Of a DNA stretch of 64,000 bases, positions 50,384 through 58,335 are shown piece by piece (positions within the stretch are counted from its first letter, which is position 1; each line of letters starts with the position of its first letter). A program made the position numbers and the translations under genes. Source of the stretch: Streptomyces rapamycinicus NRRL 5491 (lineage in GTDB: Bacteria > Actinomycetota > Actinomycetes > Streptomycetales > Streptomycetaceae). Location of the stretch: positions 6,386,001-6,450,000 of the forward strand of contig NZ_CP085193.1 in assembly GCF_024298965.1 (NCBI RefSeq), in the 5' to 3' direction. The notes below the pieces were generated by a model that worked only from the letters and a program-made list of their open reading frames with translations, did no database searches and was not told the origin of the DNA.

Positions 50384-50542
50384 CTACGCGGCGGCGATCG
50401 GCCGGACCTGCGCGTACCCGCGAATCCACGCGGCGCGGGCGAGCGTGCGCTCGGGGTGCGGGCAGGCAGTCGCGGGCTGATTCGCCCGGGCGGCGTTGCG
50501 GCCCGCAATGAGTGCTCGGGTCAGTTCAACCCTGCTGGCCAC
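50384..50542 (-). CDS. RMF/CrpP-like miniprotein in the capsid operon
   Basis: 52 residues from GTG 50542, with GAGGGG 5 bases upstream. The central pattern (GRNAARANQPATACPHPERT, then AAWIRGY) resembles the ribosome modulation factor/CrpP-like fold, which has G-x-x-A and a CP(Y/H) turn followed by W-x-x-G. It lies between the MuF-like and scaffold genes, a place where small Streptomyces phage proteins of this kind can occur. It might bind RNA or ribosomes. The call rests on a short motif only. Confidence 0.55.
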   Translation of the reverse strand: MASRVELTRALIAGRNAARANQPATACPHPERTLARAAWIRGYAQVRPIAAA

Positions 50543-50554
50543 TGCTGCCCCTCA

Positions 50555-52513
50555 CTACGCGTCGTGCCGGTTGCGCGCGTCGTTCTCCGCACGCTGCGAT
50601 ATCTCGATGTCGCGCCGGTTCTGGCCTGTCGCCTCGGCGACGAACTGCTGTTGCGTCTTGCGCGGGTGGGTGCCCCACCAGCGTTTCAACTCCTCAGAAG
50701 CGTAAGCGTATGCGGACCGGGCCGGACCGGAGAAGAGCGAGACAGGATCGATACCGGCGGCCTCTCCGCGACGGTTGAGCAGGACGCCCCGGCATTCCTC
50801 CTCGGCCTGTAGCCACTGGGTGTAAACCCACTCGTCGTACAGGGCGCGCGCCTGCTTGCGGGTCGGTCGGCTGGCCTCGCGCATATCGGCAATCTCGGCC
50901 AGTTCCGCGACCCTCTCGGGCGTCGCCGCATCGGCGAGGGACGGCTCGGCGTCGTCGACGCGGCCCCATGTCTCCGACGGCGCCCCGGGGGCGAGGGCCT
51001 CGTCGAGGGCGGCGTCGACGGCGAGGGCGTCCTCGACCGGGTCGCCGGTCGGCTCGGGGTAGTCCGGTGCCGGCTGGGGGTACCGGCGGTCGTACTCGGC
51101 CGCGATGTGCAGCAGCTCGTCGTCGGTGGCGTGCTGCTGCGCCCATGCGAGGACGTCGTCGCCGGTGCCGGTGAGATCGTCGAGCAGGCGGCCGGTGGGG
51201 AAGATGGCGGCGCGCAGCTCGGCCTCGTCGCGGCGGTCCGCTTCGGCTTCGATCCGGGCGATGCCGCGGTCGTCGAGGACGCCCGGGCGGATGGCGGCGC
51301 CGAGTTGCTCGTCGGTCATCTCGCGCAGGGTGGCGTCGTCGCCGGCGCGCACGCGGGCGGCCTGCATGACGTCGGCCGGCGGGGTGGTGGTCGGGGTGGG
51401 CAGGTTGGACGCCCCGCGCTGCTCGCGCGCCCGTAGGCGGCGCAGGTCCGGGTGTGCGGCGAGGTGGTCGCGCATGGCGCCTTGCCACTGGCGCACCTTG
51501 GCCTCTGCCGCGCGCTTGCCCTCCGGGGTGGTGGCCGCGGCGGCGCGGTTCTTGTACCGCCGGATCTTCCGCTCAATGGCGCGTTGCCGTTGGCCTGCTT
51601 CGTAGCCTGCCGGGTCGGGCGTCGCGTCCTCGGTGCGGGTGACGCCGGGGGTGTAGCCGCTGACGGAGTGCCGGCAATTGGGGTGCTGCAACCCTGCGCG
51701 GCGCGCTTCGTCGAGTGATCCGGCGACGTTCACCCGGACCATGCGGCCGTCTTCGACGGCGTGCTCGACGTGGACCGTGCGGGGTCCGTCCGGGCCGCCG
51801 ATGGACAGTACGGCGCGCTCCCACGGTCGGCACAGCGGGCACTCGCGCGGCGAGTTGGAGACGACGACCAGGTCGACGCCGCCGGCGGCGAGCGTGGTCA
51901 TGTGCGCCTCGGTCGCCGCCCGGGCAACGCTGGTGCGCACGGCCATCTCGGCATACGACGTCAGGGCCCAACGTCGGCCGGCACGGTCCCGGAACGATGA
52001 CACGCCCCGGTCGGCAAACCGGATCATGGCCTGCTGGGTGGCCTGCCTGCGCGTCTCCGTACCGAGCAGGGGCGCCGCGGTGGCCTCGGCGACGACTTGC
52101 CGGTACCCGTCCTCGACGGCCCGCAGAATCCCGCGGTGCGTGGCGGTGACGGTCTCGATGGTCTCGGCGGCGAGGCGGTCGACGGCCTGCGCCTGCGGGG
52201 TGTGTTCGGTGACGGTGCGCCGGTCCTCGTCCGCCAGCACGCCCAGCTCGGCGAGGGCGGAGTGTCGGCCGGACTCGTACGCCTCGGCGACGACGCGACG
52301 TACCTCGGCGTCGACCTGTCCGGCGAGGACGTCGAGCAGGGCGTCGGCCGCGCGGCGGAGCGGGGAGAGAGCGGCGAGCTTGGCGACGGCCCACCCGGGC
52401 GCCTCCATACCGGCGGCGAGCTGCCGGGCAACCAGGGCGAGCAGGTGCTGCTCGACGTCGGCGTACAGGTCGACAGTCGTGGCGGCGAGGTACTCGACCT
52501 GATCGGGGGACAC
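50555..52513 (-). CDS. MuF-like minor capsid protein (Phage_min_cap2)
   Basis: About 652 residues from GTG 52513 (VSPDQVEYLAATTVDLYADV); TTG 52519 is possible. The first 300 residues are the minor-capsid domain, with SSFRDRAGRRWALTSYAEMA, SNSPRECPLCRPWERAVLSI and HPNCRHSVSGYTPG, a MuF/min_cap2 signature with conserved Cys and His. The remainder is Ala/Asp/Arg-rich with many helices and might be a separate effector or structural extension. These proteins attach inside the portal vertex and may be injected with DNA. Confidence 0.82.
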   Translation of the reverse strand: MSPDQVEYLAATTVDLYADVEQHLLALVARQLAAGMEAPGWAVAKLAALSPLRRAADALLDVLAGQVDAEVRRVVAEAYESGRHSALAELGVLADEDRRTVTEHTPQAQAVDRLAAETIETVTATHRGILRAVEDGYRQVVAEATAAPLLGTETRRQATQQAMIRFADRGVSSFRDRAGRRWALTSYAEMAVRTSVARAATEAHMTTLAAGGVDLVVVSNSPRECPLCRPWERAVLSIGGPDGPRTVHVEHAVEDGRMVRVNVAGSLDEARRAGLQHPNCRHSVSGYTPGVTRTEDATPDPAGYEAGQRQRAIERKIRRYKNRAAAATTPEGKRAAEAKVRQWQGAMRDHLAAHPDLRRLRAREQRGASNLPTPTTTPPADVMQAARVRAGDDATLREMTDEQLGAAIRPGVLDDRGIARIEAEADRRDEAELRAAIFPTGRLLDDLTGTGDDVLAWAQQHATDDELLHIAAEYDRRYPQPAPDYPEPTGDPVEDALAVDAALDEALAPGAPSETWGRVDDAEPSLADAATPERVAELAEIADMREASRPTRKQARALYDEWVYTQWLQAEEECRGVLLNRRGEAAGIDPVSLFSGPARSAYAYASEELKRWWGTHPRKTQQQFVAEATGQNRRDIEISQRAENDARNRHDA

Positions 52514-52532
52514 AGGCAACGTGCACCCCCGA

Positions 52533-54011
52533 TCAGGCGGCGAGCGGGAAGGTTCCGACGGGGTCGGGGGCGGCCTGGCCGGTCTCGGCGAGGATGCGCT
52601 CGACTTCCTCGGCGACCGCAGTGTCGTCCCAGTCCGGATGCAACGCGCGCACCTTGGTATCGGTGCTGACGGCCTGCGCCTGCGTGAGCAGGGCGAGAGT
52701 CTGCGCGGTGCTCGTGGGGTCCTCGGCGACTCCGTCGCCAATGTCGACCGTCGGCCGCTCGGGCGTGATCCTGCTGTCGAACTGGACGCGGTCGACGGCG
52801 AGCAGGACGTGCAGGATATCGGCGACGCCGCGGCGCCAATACCGACCCTTCTTCCCGCGGGTCACCATCGACCGATGGTCACGCGCGGCAATCTCCGTTG
52901 CGGTGACTGCTGCCCCATCTCCGTCCAATCCGACGGACGCGGGAGAGTAGCCGGCCGCTGTCGTGGCCTGCCGCACGATCGCCTCGGCGGTCGTCCGGTG
53001 CTCTTCGACACGGATAGCGAACTGCGACAACGTGATGCCGTTGCCCTGTTCGGTCGGAGGGATGGCGAGCGTCTGCCATACCTCCCGGTCGTCATCGAAC
53101 GTGGCGCCCCGGCCGGGGCCGTTGCTGCGCAGGTACCCGTCGGGCACGATCAGCCGGGCCCGGGCGAGGCGGATGTCGCGCAGCCACGACGACCACGTTT
53201 CGTCGAGGGCGTCGAGCAGGTCATGCACGCCCTGTAGATCACTGCGGCCCCACGGGGCGCCGCGGTGCCTGCGGTTGGGGGCGATGTTGGGGACGTAGAC
53301 AGCCGTGAGCATGTCGACGCCGGTTTCGATGGCGTCGCCCTGCTCGCCGAGGGAGTCGGCGAGGCCGGCGGTGTCCGGGTGTTCGGTGAGGGGCACGCGG
53401 CGGCCGAGCTGGTCGTCGGTCCCCTCGTACAGGCCATGCAGGATGCGGCCTCGCTCGTGCCGTTCGAGGTGGCGCCATACCGTCGACGACGTCGAGGGCA
53501 GGGCCCGCCAGAACGTCACGGCCTGCATGATGCCGAACGACCACTCGGGTACGGCCTGGTCGGGGTGTACGGCGGTGAGCAGGGGCCGGTCGGGCGCGGT
53601 GGCCTTGTCCCATGTGACGCGCAGGAACACCCCCGACAGGGCGGCGGCGGTCTCGGCCGCGGTGAGCAGTAGCTCGGGCACGCCGCCAGCGTCGAGCAGG
53701 ACGTCGAGGCGGTCCTGCGTCGCGGTGTCCGCCACCGTGACGACGGGCGTGTCGGCGAACAGCAGGTCGGCAGACGTCTGCGCGATCTCGCCGGCGAGCG
53801 GGATGTGCAGCCGTTGCTCGCGCTTGTGCGGCGGCCGGTGCCGACCCCACAGTCGCCGACGGCCGTCGTGGCGATGCTGCGGGGCGTGCCGGTAGACGTC
53901 GGCGAGCTTCTTCGGGTCGCCGCTGTACCAAGCGTCGTCGGCACGGATGTCGGCGTACATAGGGGCGACGTTCCTGGGTGGCCACAGGGCGCCGTTAACC
54001 GGCAGAGGCAT
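52533..54011 (-). CDS. Portal protein
   Basis: 492 residues from ATG 54011, with GGAGGGCCG upstream. The N-terminus (WPPRNVAPMYADIRADDAWY) and the core (IPLAGEIAQTSADLLFADTP, PLLTAVHPDQAVPEWSFG, RDIRLARARLIVPDGYLRSN) fit SPP1 gp6-type portals of actinophages. The C-terminus ends in helices (LALLTQAQAVSTDTKVRALH). It forms the dodecameric channel for DNA packaging. It lies between terL and the MuF gene, with a plus-strand insertion upstream of its start. Confidence 0.87.
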   Translation of the reverse strand: MPLPVNGALWPPRNVAPMYADIRADDAWYSGDPKKLADVYRHAPQHRHDGRRRLWGRHRPPHKREQRLHIPLAGEIAQTSADLLFADTPVVTVADTATQDRLDVLLDAGGVPELLLTAAETAAALSGVFLRVTWDKATAPDRPLLTAVHPDQAVPEWSFGIMQAVTFWRALPSTSSTVWRHLERHERGRILHGLYEGTDDQLGRRVPLTEHPDTAGLADSLGEQGDAIETGVDMLTAVYVPNIAPNRRHRGAPWGRSDLQGVHDLLDALDETWSSWLRDIRLARARLIVPDGYLRSNGPGRGATFDDDREVWQTLAIPPTEQGNGITLSQFAIRVEEHRTTAEAIVRQATTAAGYSPASVGLDGDGAAVTATEIAARDHRSMVTRGKKGRYWRRGVADILHVLLAVDRVQFDSRITPERPTVDIGDGVAEDPTSTAQTLALLTQAQAVSTDTKVRALHPDWDDTAVAEEVERILAETGQAAPDPVGTFPLAA

Positions 54012-54060
54012 CGGCCCTCCAGTGGTGATCTTGAGAGTGGCGGGCGTATCTTCACACCCC

Positions 54061-54432
54061 ATGAGTGAGCGGCCGTACACGCGAAATGAGTTCAGTGGTA
54101 GTGCCGAGGGTCCCGTCGTGCAGGCTGGGTCTATTCGGGAGGTCAATCTGAACGTCCCGCAGGACGCCGAACAAGCGGCTTTCCAGGCACGGTTGCGGGA
54201 CCGCACGGAGAGTGCGTGGGCTGCCGAAGATGCCGAACGCCAACGCCAACATGCGGTTGCTTCTCGCATTGCACGGTCTCGGCGCCGGTTTCTCTACCTT
54301 TGTTGGATCGTGCTTGTCGTGTCAGTAACAGCGGGACTCTTGTGGGCCCACGATGAGGACGGCTTTTGGATGGCTGCTGTTCCCGCGTGCCTTAGTGGCA
54401 TGGGCATTTTGAGTCAGTACACGAAGCGCTAG
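54061..54432 (+). CDS. Opposite-strand cargo gene: GPVVQAGSI-motif membrane protein
   Basis: 123 residues from ATG 54061. The N-terminal part has EFSGSAEGPVVQAGSIREVN, a motif (SGxxxGPVVQAGxI) that I recognise from many actinobacterial signalling and membrane proteins of unknown role. A charged helix follows, then two hydrophobic segments (FLYLCWIVLVVSVTAGLLW and FWMAAVPACLSGMGIL). It is convergent with terL, sharing the CTAG at the two stops, and divergent from portal. Its position in the packaging operon and opposite strand suggest lysogen-expressed cargo such as exclusion or defence. Confidence 0.68.
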   Translation: MSERPYTRNEFSGSAEGPVVQAGSIREVNLNVPQDAEQAAFQARLRDRTESAWAAEDAERQRQHAVASRIARSRRRFLYLCWIVLVVSVTAGLLWAHDEDGFWMAAVPACLSGMGILSQYTKR

Positions 54433-55673
54433 GCGTCTGCGCTGAGTGCTGACGTGAGCAGGTGGCGCCACTCGTGCGCGGTGGAGTGCACGGCGTAGCG
54501 CAGTGCGTCGATGGAGTGGTCGGCGGTCTTGATGGGCCGGTCTTCGCCCTTGGCAGTGGCGGCCGGGTCCCAGGAGTAACCGGGGATTTCGTCGAGCAGG
54601 CCAGCGCACGACTCGTGCACGTACAACAGGCCGGCGGCGAGGGCCGACGACACACTGCGGATGCCGGCCTTCACGTCGTTGTCGGCCCGGGTGACGCCCG
54701 GGTGCCCGTCGGCCCATAGCTGTGTGATGAATGAAGCAGCCGACGGGTCGATGAACGTCCACTCGGGCTCTACATGCTGCCGTGCGAGCCACGCACGGAC
54801 GGCCTCGCTGTACTGCGCGTCGGTCATCTGCCGGTGCGCGGTCTTGCTGTCGTGGCGCCATTCCGAGACGACGTACAGCCGGTCGTCGTCGCCGAGGCCA
54901 AGCACCAAGGCGGCGAACGGGTTGGTTGTGCCGTAGTCTGCGGCGGCCCAGTGCCGGCGCATCGGGGGCAGGGCGTCGACGACGTGCCGCTGCTCGTCCC
55001 AGACGTCGTAAACGGCGCCCTCGGCGACGACCCACGCCCCATCGATCATGCGTCGGCGCCACAGCCCGACGTACTCGGCGGCGAGCGACGCGACGTATGC
55101 AGACGACAAGCTCGGGTTGTCCGCGAGCTTGAAATGCCAGGATGCGAGGTCGAGTTCGCGCTGCCGGTCGAGGTACCCGACTTTGAGCCAGTGCCGCGGC
55201 GAGTCAGGGTTCGTAGTGCCGAGCAGTCGAGCACCGGGCACGGACAGCCGGGCGAGGAGCTGCACGAAGAACGCCTCGGGCAGCAGCGTGACCTCGTCGA
55301 CATAGGCCAGTGAGGCGGTGAGGCCGCGCAGCCGGCCCTCGGCCCGCGCGTCGCTCGCGCCGATCAGGTGCATGGTCCGGCCCAGAATGCTCGCGGTCGT
55401 GGCGCCGCGGGTGTGCCGTACCTCGTCGGCCGCTGCGCCGAACAACACCGGGTCTTGCAACGGCTCGATGATGTTCCGCTCGATTGTTTGCAGCGACCGC
55501 CCGGCAATCAGGATCAGCCCGGATGCCGGGGCGCGGCGGACGGCGAGCAGGAACGCCAGCAGTGACGCGATGGTTTTTCCGGACCGTACTGAGCCGTGCC
55601 AAAGGTTGATGCGGGCGGTTGCCTGCCGGATGGAGTCGAGTTGCTTGGTGGACAGCGGGGCGGGCGCGGACAC
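54429..55673 (-). CDS. Terminase large subunit (PBSX-like)
   Basis: 414 residues. The ATPase has Walker A WHGSVRSGKTIASL near residue 28 and Walker B LAYVDEVTLLPE. The nuclease part has AADYGTTNPFAALVLG, FIDPSAASFITQLW and TADHSIDALRYAVH, carrying the RNase H-like acidic residues. It packages DNA into the prohead and cuts concatemers. Its start is 2 bases after the small subunit stop. The length agrees with Terminase_3/PBSX-type enzymes. Confidence 0.93.
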   Translation of the reverse strand: MSAPAPLSTKQLDSIRQATARINLWHGSVRSGKTIASLLAFLLAVRRAPASGLILIAGRSLQTIERNIIEPLQDPVLFGAAADEVRHTRGATTASILGRTMHLIGASDARAEGRLRGLTASLAYVDEVTLLPEAFFVQLLARLSVPGARLLGTTNPDSPRHWLKVGYLDRQRELDLASWHFKLADNPSLSSAYVASLAAEYVGLWRRRMIDGAWVVAEGAVYDVWDEQRHVVDALPPMRRHWAAADYGTTNPFAALVLGLGDDDRLYVVSEWRHDSKTAHRQMTDAQYSEAVRAWLARQHVEPEWTFIDPSAASFITQLWADGHPGVTRADNDVKAGIRSVSSALAAGLLYVHESCAGLLDEIPGYSWDPAATAKGEDRPIKTADHSIDALRYAVHSTAHEWRHLLTSALSADA

Positions 55674-55675
55674 GG

Positions 55676-56146
55676 TCAGCCCTCCCCGCTGTCACCTCCG
55701 GCCGGTCCGAGCAGGGCGTCGGCGAGGCGGTCGAGCATCGAGCCCCCGGCGCTGCCGGTGCCGGTCTGGCGGGCGAGTTCGGATACCCGGGCGTGCACCT
55801 CGGTGAGCGCGCGGGCGGCGGTGGCATGGTCGCGGGCATCGCGGGCGGAATCAGCACCCCCGACGCGCTCGACCTGCCGCAGGGCACCGTCGAGCGACTC
55901 GTCGGCGAGCAGCTCGCGTCGTGCGGCGGCATCGGCCCTCCGGGCCTCGGTCGCGGCGGCGACCCGTGCGCCCCCGCTGAACGTGAGCCCCTCCAACCCC
56001 GCGATCTTGCTCACGGTGGCGGCGCTGCGACCGATGACACGGGCGATGGCGTTGCGCGACTTGCCCTCAGCGTGCAGGCGGCGCACCTGCTCATGGTCCC
56101 GCTCGGTGATCGGCTCGGCCACGGCGTCACCTCCCGACGGAGTCAT
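55676..56146 (-). CDS. Terminase small subunit
   Basis: 156 residues from ATG 56146 (MTPSGGDAVAEPITERDHEQ); a longer frame from 56,254 includes a Cys-rich stretch and is less likely. It contains a helix-turn-helix (VRRLHAEGKSRNAIARVIGR then SAATVSKIAGLEGL) for pac/cos recognition and a helical oligomerisation region (ALRQVERVGGADSARDARDH). It precedes terL in the packaging module. A hairpin lies directly upstream of the ATG. Confidence 0.82.
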   Translation of the reverse strand: MTPSGGDAVAEPITERDHEQVRRLHAEGKSRNAIARVIGRSAATVSKIAGLEGLTFSGGARVAAATEARRADAAARRELLADESLDGALRQVERVGGADSARDARDHATAARALTEVHARVSELARQTGTGSAGGSMLDRLADALLGPAGGDSGEG

Positions 56147-56148
56147 GC

Positions 56149-56185
56149 GTACGCCCCGCCGAGGGGGGAAGTCGGCGGGGCGTAC
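56149..56185 (-). terminator. 14-bp hairpin immediately before the terS start
   Basis: GTACGCCCCGCCGA pairs perfectly with TCGGCGGGGCGTAC around a 9-base loop. On the minus strand it ends two bases before the terS ATG, so in mRNA it would hide the start region. It may be an attenuator, a terminator or part of the packaging (pac/cos) site. Confidence 0.5.
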
Positions 56186-56224
56186 GAGTCGAGGATGTTT
56201 CCGGGCACGCCGGAGGCACCACCG

Positions 56225-56254
56225 ACAATAGGTCACGGAACGGTAACGACGCAA
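56225..56254 (-). promoter_or_regulatory. Candidate late promoter before terS
   Basis: On the minus strand TTGCGT and TATTGT are separated by 18 bases, close to the sigma70-type consensus. It lies about 80 bases upstream of the terS start and would drive the late operon. This is a weak match, unsupported by anything else. Confidence 0.3.
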
Positions 56255-56350
56255 GCGGCCTTTCGGGGTGGCGCACGGGGCTGCGGCCCTCGATCAGTCA
56301 CGACGGGATGATGTTGTTACCGCACCCGGTGCGATGCAACATCGTCGGCC

Positions 56351-56509
56351 TCAGAAGAGGCCCGCGTGCCGCGCCGCTAGCAGGCCGGCGAGCGCTGCGG
56401 CGACCGTGAGGGCCGCGAACGTGAGTACGACCACCAGGGTGACGAGGCGCAATGTTCCGTCGCCGGATTGAAGTGCTTCCCGGATTAGGCGCGTCAAATT
56501 GCGTCGCAT
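56351..56509 (-). CDS. Small single-span membrane protein
   Basis: 52 residues from ATG 56509. It begins MRRNLTRLIREALQSGDGTL and has one long hydrophobic segment (RLVTLVVVLTFAALTVAAAL then AGLLAARH). I know similar small proteins from Streptomyces accessory regions, with no function assigned. It stands between the early and late operons and could be a lysogenically expressed gene or the start of the late transcript. Confidence 0.55.
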   Translation of the reverse strand: MRRNLTRLIREALQSGDGTLRLVTLVVVLTFAALTVAAALAGLLAARHAGLF

Positions 56510-56732
56510 TTGCGTCCCACCATTTCGTCTTGAAGTTTCACTGCGGAGTACAGACCTAAAATATTGCTTAGGGAACCTAAATAAATTTTGGCCGTACGGA
56601 CCCTAGGCGGGCTCATGGGGTCGAAATATGCCGAGTGGCCCCATAGGTACTGCTAGGGGTTGGTTCGCCTCAAGTGTGCCCGCGTTCCAGGGAGTTCGCT
56701 GCCCGCTCCTTGTTGCGTTACCCAAATGTGAC
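56510..56732. promoter_or_regulatory. AT-rich control region between early and late operons
   Basis: From about 56,555 to 56,595 the sequence is strikingly AT-rich (CCTAAAATATTGCTTAGG, then GAACCTAAATAAATTTTGG). ACCTAAA occurs twice and CCTAA/TTAGG forms an inverted repeat. No ORF is supported here. It is likely an operator/promoter region for the leftward small membrane-protein gene or late operon. Confidence 0.45.
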
Positions 56733-56762
56733 TGTGGCCCCGAGGTGTCCCTCGGGGCCACA
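56733..56762 (-). terminator. Terminator of the early leftward operon
   Basis: TGTGGCCCCGAGG and CCTCGGGGCCACA form a 13-bp perfect stem with a 4-base loop. It lies 22 bases after the stop of the last early gene. Confidence 0.8.
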
Positions 56763-56784
56763 ACCTGACGCGCTGTCGTGCGGC

Positions 56785-57558
56785 TTACTGAGACTCCGCC
56801 GTTTTGAGCGCCCCGACCAGGGCAGCGAGGTCGCTCCACCCCCACACGCGCCGCTCTCGCTCGTCGAGGGAGACGGGGGCGGCGCACATCGGACCAGTCG
56901 AACACGTGACGGTCGGGGGCTGGTCCGCAGCGCTGTGCAGAGTGAGCTCGCCGCCGCACCACGGGCACGGCCGGTCGGGCACGGGTGTGGTGCGCTGGTC
57001 GAGGCCAAGGGTCCGCAGCAGTCGGCCCTCGGCCATGCGCGCGGTACGCCGTGTCTCGTGCACCAGGTGCGGGGGCAGGGGAGCGAACGGCGGCGCGGCG
57101 AGGGTGCCGTCGAGCTGCTGCTCGGGGGCGGTGTCCTCGTCGAGCACGCGGCCCTCGACCCACACGCAGGCGAAGTGGAGACCATGCGCCCGCGATCCGG
57201 CCGCGCTTCGCGCGTCTGCCGCGCCCGGGTTTCGGAACTCCCACCGGCGCGGATCGCCGTGTCCGGCATGCTGGACAGCGGCGGCGAGGGTGTCGGCGAG
57301 GGCGAACACCTGCCGCTCGATGGCGAGGCCGGCGTCGAGCGCGTCGAGGTTGGCCGGGGCGGGGTGCTCGCGCAGGACGAGCGGCGCCCGGTCCTCGACG
57401 ACGAGCTGCTCGTCGTCTGCGCGCAGGATGTGCGCGAGCTGTCGCGGCGGCCAGACGTCCGCGGGCGGCGTCTCGATGGAGAGCAGCAGCTCGGCCCACT
57501 GCTCACGGATGGAGCGCAGAGCGGCGACCGTCTCGTGTACGGCGGTGGCGTGGTTCAT
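56785..57558 (-). CDS. Hypothetical protein with C-terminal zinc ribbon
   Basis: 257 residues from ATG 57558 (MNHATAVHETVAALRSIREQ), overlapping the upstream stop as ATGA. The first 160 residues are helical; the C-terminus has CPWCGGEL and later CSTGPMCAAP, a CxxC-(n)-C-(n)-C zinc-binding arrangement. A C-terminal helix ends in WSDLAALVGALKTAESQ. It is the last gene of the early operon. Function unknown; nucleic-acid binding is plausible. Confidence 0.68.
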   Translation of the reverse strand: MNHATAVHETVAALRSIREQWAELLLSIETPPADVWPPRQLAHILRADDEQLVVEDRAPLVLREHPAPANLDALDAGLAIERQVFALADTLAAAVQHAGHGDPRRWEFRNPGAADARSAAGSRAHGLHFACVWVEGRVLDEDTAPEQQLDGTLAAPPFAPLPPHLVHETRRTARMAEGRLLRTLGLDQRTTPVPDRPCPWCGGELTLHSAADQPPTVTCSTGPMCAAPVSLDERERRVWGWSDLAALVGALKTAESQ

Positions 57559-57899
57559 CGGCGCCCCTCCTCGATGGCGTACGGGCGCAGGGCCTCGGCC
57601 TCGGCGGCGTACCGGTCGCGCTCGGCCTCGGTCTCGGCGATGCACTGCTCGGCGGCCTCGACCCGGTGTTGCAGGCGCATCGCTGCTGCCTGCTGTCCGC
57701 CGGCGATACGGCGGTGGGTGTCGCATTCGGCGATCTCAGCCTCGATGTCGGCGCGCAGTAGGGCGGATTCCTCGGGGGTGAGCACGCCACGGTCGGCACG
57801 GGAGAGCAGGACTCGTAAGCGGCTGCGGCGGGCGTCGCGCTCGCCCTCGCGCCGCTCGCGGCGGCCTCGACGGGAATCGGTACGGGTGCGGGTGTTCAT
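57555..57899 (-). CDS. Small coiled-coil protein
   Basis: 114 residues from ATG 57899. After a basic N-terminus (TRTRTDSRRGRRERREGERD) it is almost entirely charged helix (SALLRADIEAEIAECDTHRR; QHRVEAAEQCIAETEAERDR). It resembles the short coiled-coil proteins common in Streptomyces phage early operons. The start overlaps the upstream ORF as ATGA, indicating translational coupling. Confidence 0.65.
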   Translation of the reverse strand: MNTRTRTDSRRGRRERREGERDARRSRLRVLLSRADRGVLTPEESALLRADIEAEIAECDTHRRIAGGQQAAAMRLQHRVEAAEQCIAETEAERDRYAAEAEALRPYAIEEGRR

Positions 57900-58069
57900 C
57901 GTGCGTCCCCCTCGTTGAGTGCGGTGCAGGTGGTGCAGTGCGGCGGGCAGGCGCCGCGGGGGTCGGCCGGGCGACGTCGTCGCAGCGGGCCCGGGACGAG
58001 TCGGCCGAGCGGTACGCCCGAGGCGATGACGAGCAGCGGCACGAGCGCGGTGGCACGGTCGGCGGTCAT
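57896..58069 (-). CDS. 57-residue Cys-containing phage protein
   Basis: Starts at ATG 58069 and ends in ATGA with the next gene. The N-terminus has a hydrophobic stretch (ATALVPLLVIASGVPLGRLV) and the C-terminus CPPHCTTCTALNEGDAR, a possible metal site. There is no known family. The 4-base overlaps on both sides support that it is translated. Confidence 0.55.
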   Translation of the reverse strand: MTADRATALVPLLVIASGVPLGRLVPGPLRRRRPADPRGACPPHCTTCTALNEGDAR

Positions 58070-58335
58070 CGGGCGCGGGTTCCTTCTTCGTGCGGAAGTT
58101 GACGAACGTCGTGTACGCGCCGGGTAAGCAGGTGAGCGGCGAGGCGCCTAGCGCGCGATGTCTCCCGCGCGCGAGGCGCGACCGGTCGCGCGGCCGGGGC
58201 GGTGGTGATCTCCCATCCCTCGACGGCGAGGCGGTCGAGCAGCTCGGACGCGGTCAACGTGGCGCGGTGCGGCGGAACGTCGAGGGCGTCGGTCAGATGG
58301 GCGGCGATCACGGCTCGGGCGGCGTTCGGGGTCAT
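58066..58335 (-). CDS. Small phage hypothetical protein
   Basis: 89 residues from ATG 58335, overlapping on both sides by 4 bases. MTPNAARAVIAAHLTDALDV begins a helical section; the C-terminus is basic (RARETSRARRLAAHLLTRRV). No domain is recognised. Placement in the tightly packed early operon is the main evidence. Confidence 0.6.
   Translation of the reverse strand: MTPNAARAVIAAHLTDALDVPPHRATLTASELLDRLAVEGWEITTAPAARPVAPRARETSRARRLAAHLLTRRVHDVRQLPHEEGTRAR

Noticed and set aside
56147..56254. N-terminal extension of terS with Cys pair (TYCRWCLRRARKH)
   Set aside because: It runs through a strong 14-bp hairpin and has no ribosome site; the inner ATG at 56,146 is favoured.
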